NCBI GenBank assembly: GCA_900319855.1
Contig: ONQC01000006.1
Coordinates: forward strand, 1 to 64,000
Reading direction: 5' to 3'
From: an uncultured Bacteroidales bacterium
Lineage (GTDB): Bacteria > Bacteroidota > Bacteroidia > Bacteroidales > UBA932
Length of the DNA: 64,000 bases
How positions within the stretch are numbered: position 1 is the stretch's first letter; each line of letters opens with the position of its first letter. The position numbers and the translations under genes are program-made. This document shows positions 33,792 to 42,733 of the stretch, one piece after another. The notes below the pieces were generated by a model, which was not told where the DNA came from, searched no databases, and saw only the letters and a list, made by a program, of their open reading frames with translations.

Positions 33792-36700
33792 TTAAATTTC
33801 ATGGACATAGACGCCGCTGCGGGCGGTGATGTAGAGTTTGCTGCCGACAACCGTCAGGGATGCTGGACGCTCAGGTACGCGGATGGTGCGTTTGTAAGAG
33901 CCATCGGGACCATAGACAAGGACTTCTCCGTCAGCGACATAGACGTTGCCGGCCGCATCAGTGGCGACGCCGAATTCACCGCGCTCCACGAAGATTTTCG
34001 GATCGGAGAGGGAACCGTCGGCGGCCACGGCGGCCGAAACGACGCGGCGGTCATAGTCGTCGGAGAGGAAGACCCGCCCTCCCGGAACCGCCTCGATCAG
34101 CGAGGTGCTGCGGACCAGATCGTACTGCTGCGGGATGATGGTGCGTCCGTCGGGGGCGAGGAAGCACTTCTCCGGGCGGAACACGACGTTCGTCCAGAAG
34201 TCATGGAAGTCGCGCCAGCGGTTGGACGGATAGAGGGCCTTGGCCACGTTGGCCACGCTGCCCATCGGGACGAGGTCGAGCAGGCGGATGCTGTTCTCCG
34301 GGTCCTCCGGGTCGATAGCGTAGGCAAGGGTGGCGAAGCCGGAGTTGCCCCAGCCGCTGAAGGAGGTGCCGGACGCATCGGGCAGGGTCTGGACGGTGAT
34401 CGGGTCAGCGGCGAAGCCGGGCTGGCGGTCATAGCGGAAGGTCACGATGACGTTGTCCTTCGTATCGACGGCCACATTGTTCGGTTTCCACGGGAAATCG
34501 GCCAGGAGTTTGAGCCCCTTCTCCGGGGACCACTGCCAGACGCGGCGGAGCCGGTGGTCGCAGAAGTACAGGTTGCCCTTGCTGTCGTAGGCGACGCCCT
34601 CGGCGAATTCCAGGTCGCCGGCGATCTTGGTGGCGGTGCCGGTGCTGCTGGTCCGGGCAAAGGTGGAAGCCTCGTTTCCGGTCACGGTCAGGCGGGCGAA
34701 TTCCCACGGCCGGACCTCGATTTCCTTGGCCTGGTCATAAATCGCGATGTCGTTGGAGTACTTGACCTGGCCGAAGTTGTGGACGTTCAGGAATTCGATG
34801 TCGCTGCAGCCGCGCATGCGTACGGAGCTGTGGTACGGCCAGTTGAAACGGATCACGCGGAACATGTAGAGTTCGGCGAAGCGGATGTCGCGGCAGTCGT
34901 CCATCTCGATCGGTTGGCATTCCTTGCTCTCGACGCTCTCTTCCTCGGTCTGCATGCAGTAGATCTTCCAGTTGGCGACGTTGCGCAGGCGCACTTCGCT
35001 GCGGACATGGTGCTCGATGCTCATCGCATAGATGCGGGCCGGCACATCGGTGTCCGTGGCGAGGAAGCCGTTGGTGGCGTAGGTGTTGGCGGTCCAGATG
35101 TCCTTGAAGGTACCGCCGCCGTGGTTGACCCACAGGCTCCAGTGCTGGTTGTCCCAGGCGTTGTCGAAGCCCGCGGCACGCACCGGGTTCTCCGGGGTGC
35201 TGACGTTCGAAGCGCCACCGGGACGGGCGCCGCCACGGTTCTGCTGGCCGCCCTGCGGGGCAGGGGTCGGTTTGCGCATGGTGCCGTGTCCGCCGACATA
35301 CTTGACGTCATTCATGTAGGAATCCGCGCCGGCCATCCACTTGACGCCGACTGCGCGGTAGTTGAAGGCGCCGGTGTTGATGCCGATGCCGTTCAGGAAG
35401 TTCTGTCCGCCCTCGGAGGACTCGAGGATCGCGGCCGGGGCGCCGAAGGAGCTGAAGGCCGGCGTGCTCTCGAGGAGCTTGAGCTGCGTGGCGAAGGGAT
35501 GCAGGCCGATGAACTTGGTGTTGCGGTTCATCTTGATGGTTTCGGTGACGATGTACCAGCCGGTAGGGAAGTACACGTTGTCGCCGGCGGCCATGGCCCG
35601 GCGGATGGCCTGGGTGTCATCGGTCTTGCCGTCGCCCTTGGCGCCGTAGTCACGGACGTTGATCCAGGTTGCCATGCCCGGAAGCTGCGGAATATCGTTC
35701 TTCAGGACGGCCGGGAGGGCGGCCAGTGGAACGATGTCCATGTCGGTCCTGTAGGCCGGGGTGTCCGTCAGGGAAGCCATCTGGAGACCGTGGTTGAAGG
35801 ACTTGACGCAATAGATCTTGTCCGCGACCTTGGTCTGCTCGCCGGTGCGGAGGTATTTGACCAGTACGGGGACCTTGCTGCAGACGATGTTGCGCAGGGT
35901 CACGTCTGTGTTGGAATTGTTCTCGGTTGCGATGACGATGGCCGGACCGGTGACGTTCTCGAAGCGGCAGTTCTCCATGAAGACGCGGTCGTTGAAGCCT
36001 TCCTGGATCTCATAGACGGTCGGGACATTCTTCGCCTGGAGGTTGACGATCGCCAGACCGGCTTCCTGGGCGTAGATGGCGGCCTTGCGCTGGCCTTCGA
36101 AATAGCAGTCGGCCATCATGACCTGCCAGCCCGGGGAGGCCTTGGTCGAGAAGATGCCGTATTCACCGCCGATGAAGGCGATGTTCTCCATCTCGTTGCC
36201 GACATCGAAAAGACCGGCCTTGCCCTTGCCGATGTTGATCGTCATGTAGCTGACGAAACTGTGCTGGGCGAAGTGGGTGCGCAGGGCGACTGCCTGCGGG
36301 TTGCCGTCTTCGATGCGGATGTCGATGTTGGACATGCAGCTGTAGAAGGTGCCGGCACCGGCGTCACCGACGCGGTTCTCGTCCGAGACGATACCGCCGG
36401 TGAACCAGAACATGTATTTGCTCTTGCCCTTGTCGTTGGGATGTTCGTCGGCGAAACCGGGGGAGTTCTTGGAAAGGATGAATTCCGGACGTTTCTGGCC
36501 GTAGCCGATCACGCGGACGGCACCCGGGATGTAGATGGTGCGGCTGATGCGGTATTTGCCTTCGGGAACGAAGAGGATACCGAATGCCTGTTCCGTCTTG
36601 ACACGGTTGATGGCTGCCTGAAGCGCCTCGGAGACATCGGTCTTGCCGTCGGCGGTGATGCCGGGGAAGTTCTCCGGGGTGAAAAACAGGGCCTCGGGAT

Positions 36701-36797
36701 CATCCGGCTTCTGGGTGTAGACCGATTGCTGCTGGACGGCACCCGCGGTCAGGGTGCCGAGCAGCAGGATCGTGAGCAGTGAAAAGAATCTTTTCAT
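33792..36797 (-). CDS. double right-handed beta-helix (pectate-lyase-3/GH55-like) protein with C-terminal propeller
   Basis: The 1001 residues have a signal peptide (LLLGTLTAGA). Two separate pectate-lyase-3 starts appear: ITADGKTDVSEALQAAINRV with VPEGKYRISRTIYIPG near the N-terminus, and VRDYGAKGDGKTDDTQAIRR with YFPTGWYIVTETIKMN at about residue 380. Two side-by-side beta-helices are the plan of GH55 exo-glucanases. After about 730 an SMP-30/NHL-like propeller follows (GNLYFCDHRLRRVWQWSPEK, GNVYVADGEVLVYGPDG). A Gln/Gly/Arg/Pro-rich insertion (PAPQGGQQNRGGARPGG) sits in a loop of the second helix. It is a tandem paralogue of the next-upstream gene. Substrate unknown; a beta-glucan or pectin-type target is speculative. 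Confidence 0.8.
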   Translation of the reverse strand: MKRFFSLLTILLLGTLTAGAVQQQSVYTQKPDDPEALFFTPENFPGITADGKTDVSEALQAAINRVKTEQAFGILFVPEGKYRISRTIYIPGAVRVIGYGQKRPEFILSKNSPGFADEHPNDKGKSKYMFWFTGGIVSDENRVGDAGAGTFYSCMSNIDIRIEDGNPQAVALRTHFAQHSFVSYMTINIGKGKAGLFDVGNEMENIAFIGGEYGIFSTKASPGWQVMMADCYFEGQRKAAIYAQEAGLAIVNLQAKNVPTVYEIQEGFNDRVFMENCRFENVTGPAIVIATENNSNTDVTLRNIVCSKVPVLVKYLRTGEQTKVADKIYCVKSFNHGLQMASLTDTPAYRTDMDIVPLAALPAVLKNDIPQLPGMATWINVRDYGAKGDGKTDDTQAIRRAMAAGDNVYFPTGWYIVTETIKMNRNTKFIGLHPFATQLKLLESTPAFSSFGAPAAILESSEGGQNFLNGIGINTGAFNYRAVGVKWMAGADSYMNDVKYVGGHGTMRKPTPAPQGGQQNRGGARPGGASNVSTPENPVRAAGFDNAWDNQHWSLWVNHGGGTFKDIWTANTYATNGFLATDTDVPARIYAMSIEHHVRSEVRLRNVANWKIYCMQTEEESVESKECQPIEMDDCRDIRFAELYMFRVIRFNWPYHSSVRMRGCSDIEFLNVHNFGQVKYSNDIAIYDQAKEIEVRPWEFARLTVTGNEASTFARTSSTGTATKIAGDLEFAEGVAYDSKGNLYFCDHRLRRVWQWSPEKGLKLLADFPWKPNNVAVDTKDNVIVTFRYDRQPGFAADPITVQTLPDASGTSFSGWGNSGFATLAYAIDPEDPENSIRLLDLVPMGSVANVAKALYPSNRWRDFHDFWTNVVFRPEKCFLAPDGRTIIPQQYDLVRSTSLIEAVPGGRVFLSDDYDRRVVSAAVAADGSLSDPKIFVERGEFGVATDAAGNVYVADGEVLVYGPDGSYKRTIRVPERPASLTVVGSKLYITARSGVYVHEI

Positions 36798-36839
36798 GTT
36801 CGTTTTGTATATAATAATTCAGTTGTGGTGGTTGCGGTT

Positions 36840-39800
36840 TTATTTGATCCGGGCAGCATAGAGGCCGCGGGAAGTCGTGATGAAGAGGATGTCCTTGGCC
36901 TTGCCGCCGATGGCGAGCGAGATCGGACGGTCCTCCATGTGGATGCGGCGGATGGCCTTGCCGTCCTTGTCGAAGATGGCGACATCGCCGTCCGCGATGT
37001 AGACGTTGCCTTGGGCATCCGCGATGGTGCAATACTGCGAGAACGGGGCGAAGATGCCTTTCTGCTTGAGGGAACCGTCGGCGTTGACCGTGAAGGCTAC
37101 GGAGGTGCGGTTCAGCTCATCGCCGACATAGACGTCCTGTTTCTGGTTCGGAGTGACCGGGAACACGGCGCTGCAGCGGAAGAGGTCGAAGGTCTCCGGG
37201 ATGGATGTCTTGCCGTCGGTAGCGAGGTAGCTGTTCTCCGGCATGTTCTCGGCGATTGCCTGGAAGTCGGGACGGCGGCGGGCACCGGGATGCCAGACGC
37301 GCTCAATGCCGCGCAGGCTGGAGGACTTGACCAGCGGGAGGGCGGTGAAGGTGCTTTCACCCTTGTCCGGATCGATGGACCAGACGCGGACCGTCCAGCC
37401 GCCGTTGCCCCAGCCGCTGTAGTCCGGGTTGTCGTCGGCCAGGACCGGAACGGTCTCCTGTTTGCCGTCGATCATCAGGCCCGGCTGCGGATCGTAGCGG
37501 ACGATGGCCAGCAGGTTGTCCTGGGTATCGGTCGCGAGGGCGAGCGGCTTCCACGGGAAGTCGGCCACGAAGCCCAGTTTCCGGGTCTCGGCATCCCACT
37601 TGTAGACGCGCTTCATGCGGTGCTCGCTGAAGTAGACGTTGCCCTTGCTGTCGGCGGTGGCGCCGGCGGCGAGTTCAAAGCCGTCGGCCAGCTTGACCGG
37701 CTCGAAAAGCTTGGACGGGGTGTCGCGGCGGGAAGCCTCGTTTCCGGTGATGTCGAGCTTGACGATGTTCCAGGTCGGAACGGCGATGTCCTTGTTGACA
37801 TCGTAGAGCGGGCTTTCCAGGATCGGGACGATCTGGGTGTAGCTGGACATGTTGTTGACATGGATGTCCTTGCTGTCCCAGATGCGGAAGCCGTAGTGCT
37901 TCGGGGTCTGTACGCGGATCACGCGGTACATCCACAGGTTCATGAAGCTGATGTCGTGACACTTGGTCATCTCCATGTTGAGGCAGTCGGGACCTTCGGT
38001 GCCTTCCTCCTCGAACTGGAGGCAATAGATCTTCCAGTTGGCGACGTTGGTCATGCGCATTTCGCTGCGGACGTGATGCTCCAGGGACATGCAGTAGATG
38101 CGGCCCGGGGTCTGGGTCTCGCTGATGTACACACCGGCCGCGGCATAGGTATCCGCCGACCAGACGTCCTTGATGGTGCCGCCACCGCCGTTGGTGATCC
38201 AGAAGCTCCAGTACTGGTTGTCCCAGGCCTGGTCCTTGCCCTGGATATAGACCGGGGCGGTCGGGGAGCTCGGGGTGCGGGCGAAGCCGCGCATGTTGAA
38301 ACCACCCGTGCGGGGGGCTGCGTTCGGGTCGACCGGGACCGGCTTGCGCAGGGTGCCGTGGCCGCCGACGAATTTGACGTCATTCAGGTAGGACTCGGCG
38401 CCGGACTGCCATTTCAGGCCGACCGCGCGGTAGTTGTAAGCACCGGAGAAGATGCCGATGCCGTTGAAGATGTTGTCGCCGCCCGGGTAGGATTCGACCA
38501 TCGGGACCGGGCTGCCGAAGCCGCTGAACGCGGGCTCGCTCTCGGTCAGGACGAACTGGGAGGCGTAGGTGTGCAGGCCGATGAGCTTGGTCTTGGGACC
38601 GAGCTTGAGGGTGCGGGTCAGGCGGTACCAGCCCGTCGGGACGTAGACCACCTCGTTTTCGGCGATGGCTTTCTCGAAGGCCTCGGTATCGTCGGTAACG
38701 CCGTCACCCTTGGCACCGTATTTCTTGACGCTGACCCAGGTCTCCATGCCCGGAAGGGCGCGCAGGTCCTTGGCCAGCGAAGTGGGAGCCTTGGCGATGG
38801 GGTTGATTTCGCATTCCTCGCGGATGGACGGTTCCGCATCGGCGGAAGCGTAGGTCATGCCGTAGGTAAAATGCTTGATGTTGTAGGCCTTGCCCTTGCC
38901 GGCAACGGCCTTTTGGCTGGGTTTGTAGTACACGGCAACCGGGACGTTGCTGCAGGTAACGTCCTGGAGGTTGACCAGGTTCGTCGGAATCCCTTCGACG
39001 GCGATCTTGACGGCCGCGTCGGAGACATTCTCAAAGAGGGCTTTTTCGATATAGACGATGTCGCGGGTGTTGTCGTCGCTTTCATAGGCGACCGGCACGT
39101 TCTTGACATGCATGCCGACGAAGGCGGCGCCGAGGTCCTTGCCCAGGACGGCCGCTTTCTTCTGGCCTTCGAAATAGGTATCCACGACCATGACCGGCCA
39201 GCTCGGGGACGGGCGGCTGGAAATGATGCCGTACTGTCCGCCGAAGAAGCGCAGGTCTTCGACTTCGTTGCCGAGGTTCCAGACGCCCGCCAGTGCATCG
39301 GGAGCCAGCTGGAAATCAATGTGGCTGAGGAAACTGTGCTGGGCGAAGTGGCTCTGGATACCCACGGCCTGGGGATTGCCCTTCCCGATGCGGATGTCCA
39401 CGTTGGAAATCGCGCTGTAGAAGGTACCCGCACCCGCGTCGGAGGGACGCTGTCCCTCACGGGCGAGCCCTCCCGTGAACCAGATCATGTAGTTGCGCTC
39501 GGTCTGGTAGCCCGGAGTATTGTCCGCCAGGTAGATGACAGGGCGCTTCTTGCCGTAGCCGATCACGCGGATGTTGCTGGGGATCGTCACGGTCTTGGTG
39601 ATCCTGTATTCGCCTTCCGGGATGTACAGGATGCCGAAATTGTATTTGATCTTGACGTCGTTGATGGCCTGCTGCAAGGCAGCCGTGACGTCGGATTTGC
39701 CGTCTGCCTTGAAACCGTAATTCTCGGGGGTGAAGAAAATGGCTTCGGGATCTTCCGGACGGAGGGTGTACACAGAGTGGGAGGCAGGCACCTTCGCCGC

Positions 39801-39857
39801 AAAGACGGATGCACAGGCCATCCAAAGCAATACGATGGAACTGAGGATTTTTTTCAT
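36840..39857 (-). CDS. double right-handed beta-helix (pectate-lyase-3/GH55-like) protein with C-terminal propeller, paralogue
   Basis: These 1005 residues have the same plan as the downstream gene: a signal peptide (VFAAKVPA region), first helix FKADGKSDVTAALQQAINDV with IPEGEYRITKTVTIPSN, and second helix KKYGAKGDGVTDDTEAFEKA with VPTGWYRLTRTLKLG at about residue 385. The C-terminal NHL-like propeller reads GNVYFSEHRMKRVYKWDA and GNVYIADGDVAIFDKDG. The two proteins align along their length but clearly diverged, so this is an old tandem duplication and the copies probably have different specificities or form a pair. It is the first gene after the hairpin region 39893-39959. A TAGTTTTG element 20 nt upstream suggests its own promoter. 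Confidence 0.8.
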   Translation of the reverse strand: MKKILSSIVLLWMACASVFAAKVPASHSVYTLRPEDPEAIFFTPENYGFKADGKSDVTAALQQAINDVKIKYNFGILYIPEGEYRITKTVTIPSNIRVIGYGKKRPVIYLADNTPGYQTERNYMIWFTGGLAREGQRPSDAGAGTFYSAISNVDIRIGKGNPQAVGIQSHFAQHSFLSHIDFQLAPDALAGVWNLGNEVEDLRFFGGQYGIISSRPSPSWPVMVVDTYFEGQKKAAVLGKDLGAAFVGMHVKNVPVAYESDDNTRDIVYIEKALFENVSDAAVKIAVEGIPTNLVNLQDVTCSNVPVAVYYKPSQKAVAGKGKAYNIKHFTYGMTYASADAEPSIREECEINPIAKAPTSLAKDLRALPGMETWVSVKKYGAKGDGVTDDTEAFEKAIAENEVVYVPTGWYRLTRTLKLGPKTKLIGLHTYASQFVLTESEPAFSGFGSPVPMVESYPGGDNIFNGIGIFSGAYNYRAVGLKWQSGAESYLNDVKFVGGHGTLRKPVPVDPNAAPRTGGFNMRGFARTPSSPTAPVYIQGKDQAWDNQYWSFWITNGGGGTIKDVWSADTYAAAGVYISETQTPGRIYCMSLEHHVRSEMRMTNVANWKIYCLQFEEEGTEGPDCLNMEMTKCHDISFMNLWMYRVIRVQTPKHYGFRIWDSKDIHVNNMSSYTQIVPILESPLYDVNKDIAVPTWNIVKLDITGNEASRRDTPSKLFEPVKLADGFELAAGATADSKGNVYFSEHRMKRVYKWDAETRKLGFVADFPWKPLALATDTQDNLLAIVRYDPQPGLMIDGKQETVPVLADDNPDYSGWGNGGWTVRVWSIDPDKGESTFTALPLVKSSSLRGIERVWHPGARRRPDFQAIAENMPENSYLATDGKTSIPETFDLFRCSAVFPVTPNQKQDVYVGDELNRTSVAFTVNADGSLKQKGIFAPFSQYCTIADAQGNVYIADGDVAIFDKDGKAIRRIHMEDRPISLAIGGKAKDILFITTSRGLYAARIK

Positions 39858-39876
39858 CGCTGGAAAGGTTTTAAGG

Positions 39877-39884
39877 CAAAACTA
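39877..39884 (-). promoter_or_regulatory. putative internal -7 element (TAGTTTTG) for the PUL 2 enzyme genes
   Basis: The minus strand matches TAnnTTTG, 19 nt before the ATG at 39857 and downstream of the hairpin terminator at 39931-39959. A -33 TTTG is not evident, so an activator may be needed. Confidence 0.35.
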
Positions 39885-39930
39885 GCGTTCAAGACGGTCC
39901 TCAGACCGTCCTGAGATAAGAAAAATCCCC

Positions 39931-39959
39931 TGCGGACCCGGCTCGTTGCCGGGTCCGCA
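39931..39959 (-). terminator. strong intrinsic terminator or attenuator between the SusCD-DUF3823 block and the enzyme genes
   Basis: A perfect 12-bp stem TGCGGACCCGGC/GCCGGGTCCGCA with a 5-nt loop, followed on the minus strand by GGGG then ATTTTTC. It lies 15 bp after the DUF3823 stop, inside PUL 2. Confidence 0.75.
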
Positions 39960-39974
39960 CGGGACATAAGTGTA

Positions 39975-40733
39975 TTAGAACTGGATGGTTACGAGTTCAG
40001 AGTAGTTGTGACGGATCGTACCGGCTCCGGAGACCTGGGCCTGGGCACCGACGCGGAAGTAATAGTTCTTGCCGCTGTACTTGAAGAACGATTTGTTCTT
40101 GCTGGTATCGATGGTCAGGGTGTACTCCTTGGAAGGATCGACCGTTACGACCGGGTTCGGGATGTTACCGTCGTCGTCCTTGACACCGTAGGTGATCTTG
40201 TCCGTGCCGCCTTCGATGGCGAACTTGACATAGTTGCCGACCCAGATGTCGGAGAACGCGAACAGGCGGACCTCCTTGACACCTTCGTTACCCTTGCCGC
40301 CTTCGAGTTTGAACTTCGCCGTGACGATGTTGCCGCTCTTGGTGATGGAGCAATCCTTGACGCGCAGGTAAGGGGTAACTTTCCAGTCGATTTCGTTGTC
40401 GCCCTTCTTCACATCCATGAAGTCGGTGAAACCGTAGAAGTTGCCATTCTGGAAAATGACTTCGTAACGGGCGGCGAAGACCAGGTCATTCCGGTACTCG
40501 CCGGTGTTCTTGATGACCCAGGTCTGGCCGTTGGAGTGGGTCTCCGCAGCGGCGTAGCCCTGCTCATAGACCATCAGCTGGGAACCGTTCTGGATATCGG
40601 TGCCGACCAGTTCGCCGGTCTTCTCATCGAGAATCTTACCGTGGACCTTGGCGTTCGGGCCGTCGTAGTTATCGAGTTTGCAGGAAGTGAGCAGGAAAAG
40701 GATGCTCGCTGCAGCTAACAATACTTTTTTCAT
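39975..40733 (-). CDS. DUF3823-family lipoprotein
   Basis: This 252-residue lipoprotein (SILFLLTSC) has the DUF3823 plan: a carboxypeptidase-regulatory-like N-terminal sandwich (VHGKILDEKTGELVGTDIQN, QTWVIKNTGEYRNDLVFAAR) and a second beta domain (YLRVKDCSITKSGNIVTAKF, KEVRLFAFSDIWVG). Such proteins are encoded immediately after SusD in many Bacteroidota PULs and are thought to be accessory surface glycan-binding proteins. It starts 19 bp after the SusD stop and is the last gene before the hairpin terminator. Confidence 0.88.
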   Translation of the reverse strand: MKKVLLAAASILFLLTSCKLDNYDGPNAKVHGKILDEKTGELVGTDIQNGSQLMVYEQGYAAAETHSNGQTWVIKNTGEYRNDLVFAARYEVIFQNGNFYGFTDFMDVKKGDNEIDWKVTPYLRVKDCSITKSGNIVTAKFKLEGGKGNEGVKEVRLFAFSDIWVGNYVKFAIEGGTDKITYGVKDDDGNIPNPVVTVDPSKEYTLTIDTSKNKSFFKYSGKNYYFRVGAQAQVSGAGTIRHNYSELVTIQF

Positions 40734-40752
40734 GTGGCAAAAAGATTATCTG

Positions 40753-42720
40753 TTAATAACCCGGGTTCTGGACGAGCTTGTTGACATCGCGGCCAGGGAT
40801 GCTCAGGTAGTAAGATACCTGGTCGAAGGTCTTCGGAGAAGTCTCGTCGTTCTTCTGGTTGATGCGGACGAAGACGTACTTCGGGCTGCCGCCACGCAGG
40901 TCGAGGACCGGCATGATGCCGTGGCGGGAGGAGGAGTTCCAGAGCTCGTGCATGTTGCGGCGGCGCATGTTGTCCCAATAGATCTGGCCTTCGCCGAAGA
41001 GTTCGACCGTGCGCTCTTTCAGGACGTTCTCCAGCGTCAGCGGGATGTTGTCCTTGTGGGCGGCGCGGTGACGGATGTCGTTCAGGTACTTGGCAGCCTT
41101 GGTCTTGTCACCCTGACCGGATTCGACGACAGCCTCTGCATAGTCGAGGTAAACCTCGGCCAGACGCATGTCAATCCAGGTGGTGGTGGAGGAAGCCTGG
41201 ACACCGGCCGGCATGTTGTCTTCCGCGAGGAACTTGCGGATGGAGAACCCGGTGGTGGAGATGGAGCAGTTGTCGGAGTCGCCGCCCGCTCCGTCGAAAC
41301 CGGAGTAGTCGATGGCCTTGGACTCGCCGCCATAGGAGTAATAGGTCTTGCCTCCCACTTCCTCAGTGGTCTTCTGATAGATGTAGGCCTTGCCGTCGGT
41401 CTTGATCATACCGCCCTGCATCGTGATCTCCTGGCCGGCATATTCGGCACCCGGGGTGATCACGGTGGCGCGCAGACGGGCGTCCTTGTCCTTGAACGGA
41501 TCGGTCACTTTGTCATACTTGATGAAGCTGGTCGTGACGACATCTTCGTTGGCGTTGACATTGCGGAAGATCGCTTTCTCGTTTCCGTCGGTGCGGGTCT
41601 TGATCGGGGCGCTCTTGCCGGTTCCGTCGTCGGTGTAGTCCTCATAGAGGTCGACGAGTTCGGAGGTGACGCTCCAGCGGGCATACTTGTGGAAGCCCGG
41701 GTTCTTCTGCGCAGGGCTGAAGTAGATATCCATGCAGTGGCCCTGGCCCCAGAGGACGGTACCGTCGAGATAGGCACGGCTGAAGATGACTTCGTCACCG
41801 GCAGCTTCCGGGTGCATGAAGATGTTCTGGTATACTTCGGCAGCCTTGGCCGGATCGGTCTGGGCGCCGCCCATGAGTTTCTTGCCGGACTTGCTGATGA
41901 TTTTGTCGCAGGCATCGATGCAAGCCTTATAGAAAGCATTGGCATCGGATGAGCTCATGCTGACCAGTCCCTGGCTGACGGCTTCGCCGGCCATGGTGTA
42001 CTTGCCGCTGTACTTCGCGATGGAAGCGGCATACAGGGCAGCGCGGGCTTTGAGGGCGAGGGCCGCCCACTTGGTGGCGCGATAGTCGGAAACGCTCTCA
42101 GGAAGGCCTGCTGCAGCCTTGTCGCAGTCGGCCAGGATAAACTCCCAGGTCGCTTTCTCCGTGGAACGGGGGACGAGCAGTTCAGAGCCGTCACCGCCCG
42201 GGATATAGTCATTATCCTGGACCCGGTCGATGATCGGGACGCCGCCGTAACGGCGGGCGAGGGACATATAAATGTATGCGCGGGTGAAATAGCCTTCCGC
42301 TGCATAACGGGCCGCTGCATCCTCGGTGATGACGCCGTCGTTCTTGGCTTTCTCGATGGTCTCGAGGTACAGGTTGACCTGGCGGATGTTCGTGTAGTAG
42401 GTCGACCAGTGGTTAGTGGTGAAGTTGATACCGAAACCATCGGAACGGCAGGAATACTGCGTGTACATGTCGACCATCTGCATGTCGCCGGCGCCGCCTG
42501 CCCAGTCATACTGGTGGTAACCGGCATTCGGACGGTAGCGGAAGTCTTCCATCGGCGTGATGTTGTACATCTTGGCGACAAGCTGCATGATACCACCTTC
42601 GGAAGAAGTCAGCACATCTTCGGAGACCTTGGTGAGGGACTCCTGCTCCAGCCAATCCGTGCAGCCGGCAAGACCGAGGACGGCAACGAGCGAAATAATC
42701 GGATAAAATATCTTTTTCAT
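40753..42720 (-). CDS. SusD/RagB-family surface lipoprotein
   Basis: This 655-residue SusD partner of the adjacent SusC has a lipoprotein signal (VAVLGLAGC), the N-terminal SusD segment TDWLEQESLTKVSEDVLTSS, and mid and C-terminal signatures YFTRAYIYMSLARRYGGVPI, TTWIDMRLAEVYLDYAEAV and LNDIRHRA. The ATG at 42720 has AAGGAAGA just upstream; earlier in-frame starts overlap the SusC end. It should form the lid over the SusC transporter and choose the polysaccharide of PUL 2. Confidence 0.94.
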   Translation of the reverse strand: MKKIFYPIISLVAVLGLAGCTDWLEQESLTKVSEDVLTSSEGGIMQLVAKMYNITPMEDFRYRPNAGYHQYDWAGGAGDMQMVDMYTQYSCRSDGFGINFTTNHWSTYYTNIRQVNLYLETIEKAKNDGVITEDAAARYAAEGYFTRAYIYMSLARRYGGVPIIDRVQDNDYIPGGDGSELLVPRSTEKATWEFILADCDKAAAGLPESVSDYRATKWAALALKARAALYAASIAKYSGKYTMAGEAVSQGLVSMSSSDANAFYKACIDACDKIISKSGKKLMGGAQTDPAKAAEVYQNIFMHPEAAGDEVIFSRAYLDGTVLWGQGHCMDIYFSPAQKNPGFHKYARWSVTSELVDLYEDYTDDGTGKSAPIKTRTDGNEKAIFRNVNANEDVVTTSFIKYDKVTDPFKDKDARLRATVITPGAEYAGQEITMQGGMIKTDGKAYIYQKTTEEVGGKTYYSYGGESKAIDYSGFDGAGGDSDNCSISTTGFSIRKFLAEDNMPAGVQASSTTTWIDMRLAEVYLDYAEAVVESGQGDKTKAAKYLNDIRHRAAHKDNIPLTLENVLKERTVELFGEGQIYWDNMRRRNMHELWNSSSRHGIMPVLDLRGGSPKYVFVRINQKNDETSPKTFDQVSYYLSIPGRDVNKLVQNPGY

Positions 42721-42733
42721 TGTTCTTCCTTCA

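Noticed and set aside
39893-39959. Riboswitch upstream of the beta-helix genes.
   Set aside because: The stems are short and simple and no known aptamer core is recognisable; an attenuator or terminator explains them.
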